A stretch of 64,000 nucleotides of DNA from Actinomycetota bacterium (GCA_005884115.1 VAXW01000002.1:248001-312000); one strand, 5' to 3'. Counted from the first letter of the stretch, positions 1 through 9,269 are shown. Notes: generated from the letters alone by a model not told the origin. Program-made: numbers and translations.

Positions 1-597
1 GAAGAGATGACTCGCGTGCTCCACGATCTCGAGGCGGGTCTCGCAGCGCAGCTGTCGTTGCGCCTGCCGGTTGAGCTCGAGCACGACCGGGTCGGCGCTG
101 CCGACGATCAGGAGCGTCGGCGCCACGACTGAGGCGAGCTCGGCGCCGGCGAGGTCTGGGCGCCCTCCGCGCGACACAACGCTGAGGACGCGCGCGGGGC
201 GCCGTGCGGCGGCCATGAGGGCTGCCGCGGCTCCCGTGCTGGCTCCAAAACACCCCACCGCGAGCTGTGCGACTGCGGGCTCGCTCTCCAGCCAGTCGAT
301 CGCCGCGACCATCCGGCGGGCGAGCAGCGGGGTGTCGAAGCGCAGCTCGCCAGTGCGCAGGTCTGCTCTCTCCTCCTTCGCCGTGAGCAGGTCGAGGAGC
401 AGCGTGGCCAGCTGAGCTTCGTTGAGCCGCATAGCGACTTCGCGGTTGCGCGGGCTGTGGCGGCCGCTGCCGCTCCCGTGCGCGAAGGCCACGACGCCGA
501 CTGCGCCCTCGGGCGCCGTCAGGTCGCCGACCAGCTGTGCAGGGCCGGCGGAGATCGTCACCGACCGGGTCAGGCTGGCTGTCGATGAGGCGCCCAT
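1..597 (-). CDS. Alpha/beta hydrolase, dienelactone-hydrolase type (C-terminus outside window)
   Basis: The reading frame is open from an ATG at 597 to the window edge, giving 199 codons without a stop; an in-frame ATG at 621 is followed by TAG, so 597 is the start. The protein has an early A-H-G-S-G-S-G oxyanion-type loop near residue 39, a nucleophile elbow G-C-F-G-A-S-T-G-A in the middle, and a late L-I-V-G-S-A-D strand that normally carries the acidic residue. A terminal S-H segment near the edge could supply the catalytic His. This is the signature of small cytoplasmic alpha/beta hydrolases related to dienelactone hydrolase. The substrate cannot be told. It is divergent from the next gene, with 123 bp between the two starts for promoters. 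Confidence 0.8.
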   Translation of the reverse strand, partial: MGASSTASLTRSVTISAGPAQLVGDLTAPEGAVGVVAFAHGSGSGRHSPRNREVAMRLNEAQLATLLLDLLTAKEERADLRTGELRFDTPLLARRMVAAIDWLESEPAVAQLAVGCFGASTGAAAALMAAARRPARVLSVVSRGGRPDLAGAELASVVAPTLLIVGSADPVVLELNRQAQRQLRCETRLEIVEHASHLF

Positions 598-720
598 ACG
601 CAACCGCTACCCGCAGCGCATGGGAAGGATGCATGATCGCGGCCCGGCCCCGCACACGTCGCGTCCCGAGGACCTCAGGACGCCAGGTCAGGAGAGCCTC
701 AGTGCCGGTAGCCTCCAGCC

Positions 721-1335
721 GTGCGCGAGGTAGCCCCCGGCGTGTTTCACTGGCGTGCCTACCACGAGCAGATCGGCATCGATGTTCACTCCTATCTGCT
801 CGAGCCTGCTGGCGTGCTGCTCGATCCCATGCTGCCGACTGCTGGGCTCGACGCCGTTACCAGTCACGGCCGACCCCACACGATCCTCCTGACAAACCGC
901 CATCACCTCCGTGACAGCGAGCGCTTCGTGGCGGAGCTCGGATGTGCCGTACGGGCACCGCGGGCGGGGATGCACGAGTTCGCGCGCGAGGCGCCGGTCG
1001 AGCCCTATGACCCCGGCGACGAGCTGCCTGGCGGCGTGGTCGCGTTTGAGGTTGGCGCGATCTGTCCCGACGAGAGCGCGCTGCATCACCCAGGGCTGCG
1101 CGTTCTCGCGTGCGCCGACGGGCTTTTCCGCGGGGACGATGGCTCGGGAGCGCTCGGGTTCGTCCCCGACGAGCTCATGGGCGACGATCCCACGGCGGTC
1201 AAGGAAGGTCTCTTCGCCTCATACACGCGCCTGGCTGCTGAGCTGGACTTCGATCACCTCTTGCTCGCGCACGGCGAGCCGATCGCCGGCACGGGCCGGG
1301 AGGCTCTGCGCACATTCGCCACCGAACACGCATAG
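721..1335 (+). CDS. Metallo-beta-lactamase-fold protein with degenerate metal site
   Basis: A 204-residue protein starting at GTG. Order and spacing resemble MBL-fold hydrolases: an N-terminal strand pair, a hydrophobic strand ending L-L-T-N-R-H-H-L-R-D at about residues 56-65 where the family has HxHxDH, a C-A-D-G turn near 131-134, and a C-terminal L-L-L-A-H-G-E-P strand near 180-187. The canonical ligands are only partly present (two His and an Asp), so metal binding and catalysis are doubtful. It may be a structural or substrate-binding relative of the family. Its 3' end faces the diguanylate cyclase gene across a hairpin. Function is unknown. Confidence 0.65.
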   Translation: MREVAPGVFHWRAYHEQIGIDVHSYLLEPAGVLLDPMLPTAGLDAVTSHGRPHTILLTNRHHLRDSERFVAELGCAVRAPRAGMHEFAREAPVEPYDPGDELPGGVVAFEVGAICPDESALHHPGLRVLACADGLFRGDDGSGALGFVPDELMGDDPTAVKEGLFASYTRLAAELDFDHLLLAHGEPIAGTGREALRTFATEHA

Positions 1336-1337
1336 CA

Positions 1338-1363
1338 CGCGCTCGGTTCGCTGACGGAGCGCG
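1338..1363. terminator. Terminator-like hairpin between convergent genes
   Basis: Perfect 7-bp inverted repeat CGCGCTC/GAGCGCG with a 12-nt loop, starting directly after the stop of the upstream gene and before the stop of the convergent diguanylate cyclase gene. There is no strong U-tract, as is common in GC-rich genomes. It could serve both directions. Confidence 0.4.
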
Positions 1364-1374
1364 GTTGAGCGTGT

Positions 1375-3645
1375 TTAGGAAGACGCTGGAGTCTTCGGCC
1401 TGGCAGGTGATCGAGGCGAGCTTGGGCGAGCGGCGCTGCGCGCACGCCCCGCGGGCCCGACGCTCGCCGGCTGACCTTCGCGCTGCTCCTCGTGCGCACG
1501 CCTTGTCTGCGCCTTGTCCACGTACATGGCGGCGTCAGCGTGCCTGACGAGCGCCGCAATCGTGGATCCGTCGTCGGGAAAGAGGCCACTGCCCACGCTT
1601 GCCCCTATGCGGACCTGCACGTCGCCGAGGCGGAGGGCCTCTCCGAAAACGGCGCGCACGCGCGCCTCCGCGGCTCGCACCTGGTCCCGCGACTCGATCT
1701 CGGTGAGAATGATCGCGAACTCGTCGCCACCGAAACGCGCGATCGAGTCGGCGGCCCGCGTCGTTGCCTGCAAGCGCCTGGCCACCTCGCGGATCAGTTC
1801 ATCGCCCGCGTCGTGCCCGTACAGGTCGTTGACGTCCTTGAAGCCGTTTAGGTCGACGAACAGGAGTCCCATGCGCGTCTCTCCCGACTCCGCAATCGCG
1901 AGGATAGTGTCGATCCTCTGCCTGAAGCCGACGCGGTTGAGGAGCCCGGTGAGCCCGTCGTGGTTGGCCCTGAACTCGAGCGTGTCCACGAGCTGGCCGT
2001 TCTTGAGCGCGGTGGCCGCGAGCGCGGCGACCCCGGTGAGCTGCGCGAGCAGGTCGCGCGTGGGGTCGAGCCGTTTCGGATGCGCGGTCACCGAGACGGT
2101 GAGCACGCCGAGGAAGTCTCCGCGCGCGAGGATCGGAACCACGACCATCGCGATCACTCCAAGCATCGTCATCAGCTCTGCGATGTAGGGATCCTTCTCC
2201 CCCGCGCGAAAGAACATCGGCTCCGGGGCCGCGATCATCCGCTGCAAGGACGGGGTGTCCGCCGGCGAGATCGTCATGTCGCGAAGATGCGAGAAGGACC
2301 CGTCGAAGCCGCCGGCTCGCGCCTGCAACCGGAGGCGCTTCTCGACCTCGTCCCAGAGCCACACGCTGACGCGGTCGCAGTCGACGACCTCGGGGACCGA
2401 CGCGGCCAGGCGCTCGGCAACCTCGTTGCTCGTGCCCGCCTCCGCGAGCGCCAGCGCGAGCGAGTGCAGCGCGCTTACCTCGCGGTGGCGCCGATCCGAC
2501 TCATCCAGAGCCGTCGCCATGTCCAGCACTGCAGCCGCGTGCTGGGCGTACAAGCGCAGCAGCTCCTCTTCCTGAGGAAAGAACTCCATCGAGGTCGGGT
2601 AGTGGGCGATCAGCTGTCCGTATGACCGGCGGCTGGACTTGACATCGACCGCGAGCGCCGAGCCGCTCATGGCGCTGCCCCCGAGCGTCGCCCAGACGAG
2701 GGCCTCGCCGGCGTCCGCGTCGATGCCGTGAGAGTAGACCTCCAGCTCGGCTCCCTCCCCGGTGCGCACGGCGAGCACGTGGCTCGGCGCACGCACGGCG
2801 GTCGCGGCGCGTTCGACGATGCGTTGCAGCACCGTTCGCAGGTCAGCGGCCGAGACCAGATCGCCGGCCGTCGCAAAGCAGCTCTTCAAGCGCGCGGACA
2901 TCGCGAGCATCTGCGCCTCGAGCGCGGTCACCCGCAGCTGCGGGTCCGCGGCCTGCGCCGCGAGCTCGGCGTCCCAGCTGACCTCATACAGGCAGCTTGC
3001 GTCGCCGCGCGCCTGGCATTCGCTCTCGCTCACCCTGGCCAGCGGCAGACCGAACAGAATCGTCGCGCTCGACATCAGCCCGGCAGCCCAGTCGCAGTGA
3101 AGGCGCGAGCGCTCGAAGCCCGGCCGGGCCCGCGCCCTCACAACGGCGCGTCCCGGACGTGCCTCGAGCGTTTCGAGGTCGGTCACGGCGCTGAGTTTCG
3201 CGGCCGTCCGTGTGATCTGCTCGAGCACAGCCTCGGTCGATCCCAACGATCGCAGGATGGTCGAGACCTGGGTCCCCGCGTGGCGGCGCACGGTGTGCTC
3301 GCCGACGTGTCGCGCGAACGCCTCATCGCCGGACTCCGCTACCCCGGCTTCGAGCAGGGCCGTCGCCTCCGCGAGGGAGATCCAGTTGTCCGGGTTTTCG
3401 AGATAGGCCAGGTCGCGGTTGCTTCCCGCGCGCCCGAGCACGGACCCGACAGCCGCGTCACCACCTTCCTCGCGCACAACGCTCAGGAGGGCGCTCGTCA
3501 TCGAGCAACAGATCTGCCTGTCCGTGCCCGCCACCGATCCAGCTCCTACGCCTTCGGCTGGCCCAGCTTCGCTCTGCATGGGGAAATGCTCGGCCGTTGC
3601 TGCGCTGAGCTTGAGCGTTCTGTGACGAACGTGCGCAATTGTCAT
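1375..3645 (-). CDS. GAF-GGDEF diguanylate cyclase
   Basis: A 756-residue protein predicted to make cyclic di-GMP from two GTP. The first ~230 residues form a sensory region that includes a C-x5-ASC-x-YE-x2-W motif reminiscent of V4R/XylR-N-type ligand-binding domains. Two GAF-like domains follow (about 260-385 and 395-550), then a GGDEF domain with the intact active-site motif R-F-G-G-D-E-F at about 637-643. An R-A-A-D motif lies exactly five residues upstream of GGDEF, matching the RxxD allosteric inhibitory site, so product inhibition is likely. There is no transmembrane segment, which suggests cytoplasmic sensing. A GTG three bases upstream and an ATG at 3579 are alternative starts. The basic C-terminal tail is low complexity. 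It stands alone, downstream of and co-oriented with the GH3 gene. Confidence 0.9.
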   Translation of the reverse strand: MTIAHVRHRTLKLSAATAEHFPMQSEAGPAEGVGAGSVAGTDRQICCSMTSALLSVVREEGGDAAVGSVLGRAGSNRDLAYLENPDNWISLAEATALLEAGVAESGDEAFARHVGEHTVRRHAGTQVSTILRSLGSTEAVLEQITRTAAKLSAVTDLETLEARPGRAVVRARARPGFERSRLHCDWAAGLMSSATILFGLPLARVSESECQARGDASCLYEVSWDAELAAQAADPQLRVTALEAQMLAMSARLKSCFATAGDLVSAADLRTVLQRIVERAATAVRAPSHVLAVRTGEGAELEVYSHGIDADAGEALVWATLGGSAMSGSALAVDVKSSRRSYGQLIAHYPTSMEFFPQEEELLRLYAQHAAAVLDMATALDESDRRHREVSALHSLALALAEAGTSNEVAERLAASVPEVVDCDRVSVWLWDEVEKRLRLQARAGGFDGSFSHLRDMTISPADTPSLQRMIAAPEPMFFRAGEKDPYIAELMTMLGVIAMVVVPILARGDFLGVLTVSVTAHPKRLDPTRDLLAQLTGVAALAATALKNGQLVDTLEFRANHDGLTGLLNRVGFRQRIDTILAIAESGETRMGLLFVDLNGFKDVNDLYGHDAGDELIREVARRLQATTRAADSIARFGGDEFAIILTEIESRDQVRAAEARVRAVFGEALRLGDVQVRIGASVGSGLFPDDGSTIAALVRHADAAMYVDKAQTRRAHEEQREGQPASVGPAGRARSAARPSSPRSPARPKTPASS

Positions 3646-3737
3646 CACCGCGTCGTGGCACGCTTCAGGTCCGGCTTGTGCACAATTCGCTCCTATCGAG
3701 CGGAGAGCTTCCAGCCCGCAGGATCTAGGCTAGGCGA

Positions 3738-6017
3738 TCACCGGCAGACGCCGCCTCCGACCGCGATCTTTCCGACCAGCGGCAGCTTGCGCGAGGAGCT
3801 GCCCACGCGCACCTTCACGCAGCCGGGAGCGACGCGCCAGCCGTTGGCTGCATCCGACCAGAAGGAGAAGGAGCGCGCGTTCAGCGGGACGCTCACGCGC
3901 TGGCTCTGCCCGCGCGCCAGCGCCACCTTGGCAAACCCCTTGAGCTGCTCCGGCGGCTGCGGCACGCCGGAAAGCGAGGGCAGCGAGAGATAGACCTCCG
4001 GCACAGCCCAGCCGCTGCGTGCGCCGGTGTTCGTCACCGTCACGTTGACCGTCGCCGAGGGTTCGGGTCCGCTGCCGGGCGTGACGGTCAGTTCGCCGAA
4101 GCGGAAGTGCGTGTAGGAGAGGCCAAAGCCGAAGGGGAAGGCCGGTTCGATGCGCTGGTTGTCGTACCAGCGGTAGCCCATCAAGACACCCTCTTTGTAG
4201 AACTCCTGGTAGTAGGGGCAGGGGACCCAGGCGTGCAGTTCGCATTCGTATTCGGGCGTGACGGTTCCCGGGTACTGCGCCGCCCCGCCCGGCGCCGTCG
4301 GCAGGTCGGCTTCGCTCTTGGGGAACGTCGCCGGGAGGCGCCCGCCCGGGTCTGAGTCGCCGAACAGCACGTGCGCGATCGCCGTGCCGCCGTCCTGCCC
4401 CGGATACCAGGCCTCGAGCAGTGCGTTGATCGATTCGCGCCACGGCGTGAGCACCGGCGCCCCGGTCTCGAGCACGACCACCGTGTTCGGGTTCGCGGCG
4501 GCCACGCTCGAGATCAGTTCGTCCTGGTTGCCGAAGTCCAGCTGGCTGTCTTCGGGGTTTGCTGGCGTGGCCTCGGCGTCGCTGCATTCAGGGATCAGCG
4601 ACATGCAGTGCTTGTCCGTGCCCTCGCCCTCGGAGTCGGCAGCGATCACGATCGCGACGCTTGCCGCGCGCGCCGCTTCCTGTGCGCCTCCCACGCTCGT
4701 CCCATCGTTGTAGGTCACGATGAGCTTCGACTGCGCGGCGCGCGCGCTGATCCCTTCGAGCGCGGTGACCTTTTCGTAGGGGCTGACCTGCGAAGACCCA
4801 TCCCCGAAGATGTACTGCTTGGCGGCCGGGCCGATGACCGCGATCGAGTGCACTTTCTTGGGGTTGATCGGCAGCGCGCCGCCGTTGCGCAGCAGAACCG
4901 CGCCACCTTCCTCGGTGCGATCCGCCACGGCGGTGTCCGCCGCGCGGTCGTCCTGGGAGATGTCGTTCGGCCACGTCGGGTGGTCGAAGAATCCGACGGC
5001 GAAGAGCTTGCGCAGGATCTCGTAGACGCGCGCTTCAAACGTCGCCTGCGTGACCGATCCGTCCGCCAGCGCAAGTTCGACCTGCGGGGCGTTGTAGCAG
5101 CTGGGGCCGATGTCGAAGTTCATGCCGGCATTGAGGTCCGCTTCGGTCTCGTGGCAGGCGAGGAAGTCCGAGACGACGAAGCCGTCGGAGCCGAACAGGC
5201 CACGGAAAGTGTCCTTTAGCAGGAAGGGATTGGCGCAGGCGTACTGCCCTTCGAGCAAGTTGTAGGAGCACATGGTCGTCGCGCTGTGCGCTTGGATGTC
5301 CGCCATTTCGAATGGCGTTAGCTCGATCTCGTGCAGCGCGCGCTGGTCGACGTGGACGTTCACGAAGGGACGAGAGCCGTAGAGGCCAAAGATCGGCGAG
5401 ACGCCGATCTGGCCCTCCTGGTTGTTGGCGGCGAAGTGCTTGACGTCGGCCATCACGCCCTGGGATTGGAAGCCATCGATCCACCCGACCGCCGTCTGTC
5501 CGGAGAGAAACGGATCCTCGCCGTAGGCCTCGAACGTGCGCCCGCCGAGCGGCGTGCGCATGATGTTCACTGTCGGTCCGAAATCTCCGTCAAAGCCGCG
5601 GTGCCTGACCTCCTGGCCGACGACCGAGCCGTACGTAGATGCCATCGATTGATCGAAGTTGGCGGCGAGCGCCATCGCGGCAGGCATCGCGGTGGCCGGG
5701 TTGGAGCCCGACCCCAGCCCGCCCGCGCCGACGGCGCCGTCGGTCCACTTGACCGGCGGCATGCCGACGTCGCTTGCTTCCTTGCCCGTCAACACGCCGA
5801 TCTTGTCTGATTGAGACATCGCGCCCAGCAGCAGCATGGCGCGCTCGTCGGGCGAGAGCGAGGTGTCGCACCACGGATGCGTGCCACAGCGGCCTTCGGC
5901 GTAAGAAGTGGGCGTGAGGATCAAAGCGGCCGCCACCACGGCCAGCACCAGGCCGCACCGCAGGGCTCGATAGCGGCGAGTCGCCCGGCCGGCTCCTCCG
6001 CAGAGATTTCGTGTCAT
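3738..6017 (-). CDS. Secreted glycoside hydrolase family 3 beta-glucosidase
   Basis: A 759-residue exported enzyme expected to release glucose or related sugars from the non-reducing ends of beta-glucosides. The start at 6017 is chosen because GGGGGAGG lies 6 bp upstream; an upstream ATG at 6056 lacks this. The N-terminus is basic and then hydrophobic (V-L-A-V-V-A-A-A-L-I-L), a signal peptide ending near Y-A-E. The GH3 N-terminal barrel contains the nucleophile motif G-F-V-V-S-D-F (Asp about residue 284). It is followed by the GH3 C-terminal sandwich (with GDGSS and the G-E-G-x-D-K segment) and an FN3-like C-terminal domain typical of the family. It is divergent from a TetR regulator, and the shared intergenic region contains a promoter and palindrome, so repression by that regulator is likely. 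Confidence 0.93.
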   Translation of the reverse strand: MTRNLCGGAGRATRRYRALRCGLVLAVVAAALILTPTSYAEGRCGTHPWCDTSLSPDERAMLLLGAMSQSDKIGVLTGKEASDVGMPPVKWTDGAVGAGGLGSGSNPATAMPAAMALAANFDQSMASTYGSVVGQEVRHRGFDGDFGPTVNIMRTPLGGRTFEAYGEDPFLSGQTAVGWIDGFQSQGVMADVKHFAANNQEGQIGVSPIFGLYGSRPFVNVHVDQRALHEIELTPFEMADIQAHSATTMCSYNLLEGQYACANPFLLKDTFRGLFGSDGFVVSDFLACHETEADLNAGMNFDIGPSCYNAPQVELALADGSVTQATFEARVYEILRKLFAVGFFDHPTWPNDISQDDRAADTAVADRTEEGGAVLLRNGGALPINPKKVHSIAVIGPAAKQYIFGDGSSQVSPYEKVTALEGISARAAQSKLIVTYNDGTSVGGAQEAARAASVAIVIAADSEGEGTDKHCMSLIPECSDAEATPANPEDSQLDFGNQDELISSVAAANPNTVVVLETGAPVLTPWRESINALLEAWYPGQDGGTAIAHVLFGDSDPGGRLPATFPKSEADLPTAPGGAAQYPGTVTPEYECELHAWVPCPYYQEFYKEGVLMGYRWYDNQRIEPAFPFGFGLSYTHFRFGELTVTPGSGPEPSATVNVTVTNTGARSGWAVPEVYLSLPSLSGVPQPPEQLKGFAKVALARGQSQRVSVPLNARSFSFWSDAANGWRVAPGCVKVRVGSSSRKLPLVGKIAVGGGVCR

Positions 6018-6070
6018 CGACTTGCCTCCCCCAGTAGCCGTCCCACCTGGAGCCAACGAGAAACCTTGCC

Positions 6071-6087
6071 GTTACACCAGAAGTAAC
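6071..6087. promoter_or_regulatory. Candidate repressor operator for the GH3 gene
   Basis: Inverted repeat GTTAC-N7-GTAAC placed just downstream of the predicted GH3 transcription start, inside the divergent GH3/TetR intergenic region. The position is what is expected for a roadblock-type TetR operator. Binding is an inference from location and symmetry only. Confidence 0.45.
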
Positions 6088-6098
6088 CTGCGGTACTC

Positions 6099-6127
6099 AA
6101 CGTACAGCGATCGAGGCCCGTTGTCAA
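6099..6127 (-). promoter_or_regulatory. Sigma-70-type promoter of the GH3 gene
   Basis: On the minus strand a perfect -35 TTGACA (6122-6127) is followed after exactly 17 bp by TACGTT (6099-6104), a partial -10 match with the conserved T, A and final T. The predicted start is near 6092, giving a leader of about 75 nt to the ATG at 6017. A T-rich stretch lies just upstream of the -35. Confidence 0.7.
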
Positions 6128-6201
6128 CAAAAAGATCAAGCAGTACTCTTGGAGATGCTGCGCGCGATTGACTCCTGTTCATTCGGGCCGGTGCATCGAC
6201 C

Positions 6202-6957
6202 ATGCTTTCCGCGGTGGCACCTGACAGATCGCCTGAGAATGCGATTCCGAGCGTGACCCCCGGCGTCTTCTTCGGGGCGCCCGTGGCGCTTCCCCGCGGT
6301 CCCCACGCGCTCCCGCGCGCCGACGTGTTGGCCGAGCAGCGCGAGCGCCTGATGGCGGCGATGACAGACCTGATCGCCGCCGGCGGGTACACGCGCGTGA
6401 CGATCGGCGCGCTGGCGAGCCGCGCAAAGGTCTCGCGCACGGCGTTCTATGAATGCTTCCCCGGCAAGGAGGCGTGCGCCTTTGCGGCGTATGACCGCTT
6501 CATCGAGGTGTTGCTCGGCGCGCTGGCCGAGAGAGCGGGGGAAGCTGTCGACCTGGCCGAGCTGATCGGCGCGATCGCAGACGGGTACTTCTCGATGCTG
6601 GAGCGAGACCTCGTGGCTGCGCGCGCGTTCCTGGTCGAGTTCGATGCGCTTGGACTCCAGGCCCGCGACCGCCGTCGCGTGGCACTTCGAGGCATCGCCA
6701 GTTACCTGCGCCAGATGCACGAGGAGTTCCGCGCGTCGGACCCGACGCTCGCGCCGCTGTTCGCGGAGGAGGTGTATCTGGGGATTGTCTACGTCGCACG
6801 CCAGCTCGCCTGCGATGCGCTCGAGGAGCAGCGCAGGCCCAACCTGCGCGGGATCGGCGAGATCCTCGCCCCTTGGCTGCTGACGGTCTACCGCCCAGAC
6901 GCGCTCGCCCGCCCTGCCGTTAGTCGGGTGCCGTCCAGGCGTCGGTCAGCCCGGTAG
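6202..6957 (+). CDS. TetR/AcrR family transcriptional regulator
   Basis: A 251-residue protein. After a ~40-residue leader it has the TetR DNA-binding domain: a helix starting Q-R-E-R-L-M-A-A-M, then V-T-I-G-A-L-A-S-R-A-K-V-S-R-T-A-F-Y-E-C-F, the classic helix-turn-helix ending in FYxxF. The remaining ~160 residues are helical with no recognisable ligand motif. It is transcribed away from the GH3 beta-glucosidase gene with 184 bp between the start codons, so the most economical role is sugar- or aglycone-responsive control of that gene and of itself. A GTG about 30 codons into the frame is an alternative start. Confidence 0.9.
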   Translation: MLSAVAPDRSPENAIPSVTPGVFFGAPVALPRGPHALPRADVLAEQRERLMAAMTDLIAAGGYTRVTIGALASRAKVSRTAFYECFPGKEACAFAAYDRFIEVLLGALAERAGEAVDLAELIGAIADGYFSMLERDLVAARAFLVEFDALGLQARDRRRVALRGIASYLRQMHEEFRASDPTLAPLFAEEVYLGIVYVARQLACDALEEQRRPNLRGIGEILAPWLLTVYRPDALARPAVSRVPSRRRSAR

Positions 6958-6981
6958 GCGTCGCAAATCCACCAACCGCTT

Positions 6982-7280
6982 CTATTCGACCTTGGTGACC
7001 AGCTCGCAGGTCGAGGGCTGGAAGTCCTCGCAATGGCTCCGGACCCTCCCGATCCGCTCGCGAAGCTCTGACGGCTCCTTCCAGGCATGTTGCGCCTCGA
7101 AGCTCTCCCACGGCGCGCAGCTCATGTAGTTGCTCGGGTGATCCGATCGCGGACCAGCCGAAACGTTCCCGACCCGGCCATGCGGCTCGCCCACCTCACA
7201 AACGCGGTCCACTCCTGAACGAACGCCTCTTCCTCGCCGCGCTTGACCACCCAAGTGCCGCTTGTGTATGTCTCGCTCAT
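6982..7280 (-). pseudogene. Frameshifted antibiotic-biosynthesis-monooxygenase-like gene
   Basis: Two overlapping frames together make one ~98-residue protein. Frame one starts at ATG 7280 (M-S-E-T-Y-T-S-G-T-W-V-V) and runs through G-T-F-R-L-V-R-D near 7145, then reaches a stop at 7122. The neighbouring frame continues directly as D-H-P-S-N-Y-M-S-C-A-P-W-E-S-F-E-A-Q and ends normally at 6982 with C-E-D-F-Q-P-S-T-C-E-L-V-T-K. Loss of one base at about 7143-7146 explains the break. The composite resembles small ABM-fold dimeric alpha-beta barrel proteins. It is either a recent pseudogene or a sequencing/assembly error. It is convergent with the TetR gene. Confidence 0.75.
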
Positions 7281-7418
7281 GGGTCGTCGAGTGTAGATGT
7301 CGCGCGGCGCGAGCCGTAGATCTCGATTGGTCGATGGATCGGTCATCCGGTTTTGCGCGATAGACCCGTAGCGCGGGCGGCCTTCGCGAACGCGCGCGCC
7401 CTGCCAACCTAAGCGCGC

Positions 7419-9269
7419 GTGGCATGGATGCGGCGAACATTCCCGGCGGCGCTCGCATTCGCAGCGGTCGGCTTCTCGGCGCTCGAGAACGGCGGCTTCT
7501 TCCCCACCTCATGGGGGTGGCCGGCGATCGCGTTCCTGGTGACCGTTGCGGTCGTCTCCCTGCTCGCCGATCGAGTGCGTTTCGCGCGCGCCGACATGCT
7601 GCTGCTCTTCCCACTCGCCGGCTTCCTCTGCTGGACTGCGCTCTCCGCGCTCTGGTCGCCGGGCGCCCAGCTGCCGATCCAGGGCGCGCAGCTCGCGCTC
7701 GTCTACGTGGCGGCCGTCGCGGCGTTTCTGCTGCTCGACTCGGTCTTGCTTCCGCTGGGGATCCTGTGCGCGATCACGCCGGTGGCCGCTTACGCCCTTG
7801 CGACGCGCTTGGTGCCAGACCGAGTCGGCACGTACAACCCTTCCCCGAGCGGCTACCTGCTCGCGGGGACCACGGGCTACCAGAACTGCCTCGGCATCCT
7901 GTGCGCGCTCGCGGCCCTTATCGCCCTCGGTGTGGTGGCCCACGCGCGTCGTCTCGGCATGCGCACCGGCGCAGCTCTCTTGCCGGTGATCCTTCTGCCG
8001 ACGCTTTACTTCACGTTCAGTCGCGGTGCCGCTGCCGCGCTGGTCCTCGGCATCTTGTGTACCGTCGCGCTCGAGCGACGGCGACTCTCCTACTCGGTGA
8101 CGCTGCTCACCGCGCTGCCGTTGCCGCTCCTCGGCGTTTGGTTGTGCTCGCGCTCGGGGTCCCTCACGCGGGCGGGGTCGCCGCTATCGGCCGCGGCACA
8201 CGACGGTCACCGACTCCTCGTGGTGCTCGCCGTCCTCGCTGCGCTTCAGGCAGCCGTGATCCTTCTGCTCGCGACGCTCGAGCGTCGGATCGCCGTCACG
8301 CCGGAGGGGCGCCGCGCGTATGCGGTTGGTCTGGTGGTCGTCGGCGCGGCCGTCCTTGCGGCAGCGCTCGTCCGCATCGGCGACCCGGTGACGTTCGTGG
8401 ACCACGCGACCGACGCGTTCACTACCGAAACCGCGGCGGCCGGCGGCGACCTCAACGGGCGGCTCGTGACGCTGTCAGGGCACTCGCGTTCGCAGTACTG
8501 GAACGTCGCGTGGCGCGAGGTTCGCGAGAACCCATTGCTGGGTGGTGGCGGCGAAACGTTTCGCCGCTACTGGCTGCAATACCGGCCCGCAAAGCTCGAC
8601 GTCCTGAACGCGCACAACCTGTACCTGGAGACGCTCGCCGAGCTCGGCCCTCTGGGTCTGTTGCTGTTGCTCGCCGCGCTCGCGGCTCCCCTCGTGGCCC
8701 TCAGGCAAGCCGTTGGACATCCGCTCGTGCCGGTCCTAGCGGGCGCATATGTGGCGGCGCTCGCGCATGCGTTCGTTGACTGGGACTGGCAGCTGCCCGC
8801 TGTCACGCTCTGCACGCTCGCGCTCGGGAGCACGCTGCTGATTGCAGCGCGCCGCTCAAGAGACGAGCACGCGGTGGCGGCGCGCGTTCGCTGGACGACA
8901 ATCCCGCTGGCGCTCGCGCTGATCGCGTTCGTGTTCGCTGCTCAGCTCGGAAACAACGCGCTTGCCGGCGCCGAACGTGCCGCCAACCGTGGCGACTACC
9001 GTTTCGCGCTCGCACAGGCACGCAGCGCGCACGACTGGCTGCCGTGGGCAGCGTCGCCCTGGCAGCTCATCGCTGAGGCCCAGCTCGCCAGCGGCGACCT
9101 GACGGCCGCCAGCTCGAGCCTGCGCCAGGCGATCAGGCTCGATCGCTCCGACTCGTCCACTTGGCTTGACCTCGCGCTGACGAGCACCGGGCGCGATCGG
9201 CGCCGCGCTCTCGCGCAGGCGGCGCGCCTGAACCCCCTCGGCCAGGACGGGCCGAAGATCGGCCGATAG
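7419..9269 (+). CDS. O-antigen ligase / Wzy-like membrane protein with C-terminal TPR-like region
   Basis: A 616-residue polytopic membrane protein starting at GTG (an ATG three codons later is possible). It has about eleven to twelve hydrophobic segments. The O-antigen-ligase signature lies in a large extracytoplasmic loop and the following helix near residue 395-415 (N-A-H-N-L-Y-L-E-T-L-A-E-L-G-P-L-G). After the last membrane helix (about 500-515) come about 100 soluble residues with TPR-like helices (R-G-D-Y-R-F-A-L-A, A-S-G-D-L-T-A-A). Family members join or polymerise surface glycans on lipid carriers. The particular glycan is unknown because no glycosyltransferase genes are adjacent. 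Confidence 0.8.
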   Translation: MAWMRRTFPAALAFAAVGFSALENGGFFPTSWGWPAIAFLVTVAVVSLLADRVRFARADMLLLFPLAGFLCWTALSALWSPGAQLPIQGAQLALVYVAAVAAFLLLDSVLLPLGILCAITPVAAYALATRLVPDRVGTYNPSPSGYLLAGTTGYQNCLGILCALAALIALGVVAHARRLGMRTGAALLPVILLPTLYFTFSRGAAAALVLGILCTVALERRRLSYSVTLLTALPLPLLGVWLCSRSGSLTRAGSPLSAAAHDGHRLLVVLAVLAALQAAVILLLATLERRIAVTPEGRRAYAVGLVVVGAAVLAAALVRIGDPVTFVDHATDAFTTETAAAGGDLNGRLVTLSGHSRSQYWNVAWREVRENPLLGGGGETFRRYWLQYRPAKLDVLNAHNLYLETLAELGPLGLLLLLAALAAPLVALRQAVGHPLVPVLAGAYVAALAHAFVDWDWQLPAVTLCTLALGSTLLIAARRSRDEHAVAARVRWTTIPLALALIAFVFAAQLGNNALAGAERAANRGDYRFALAQARSAHDWLPWAASPWQLIAEAQLASGDLTAASSSLRQAIRLDRSDSSTWLDLALTSTGRDRRRALAQAARLNPLGQDGPKIGR

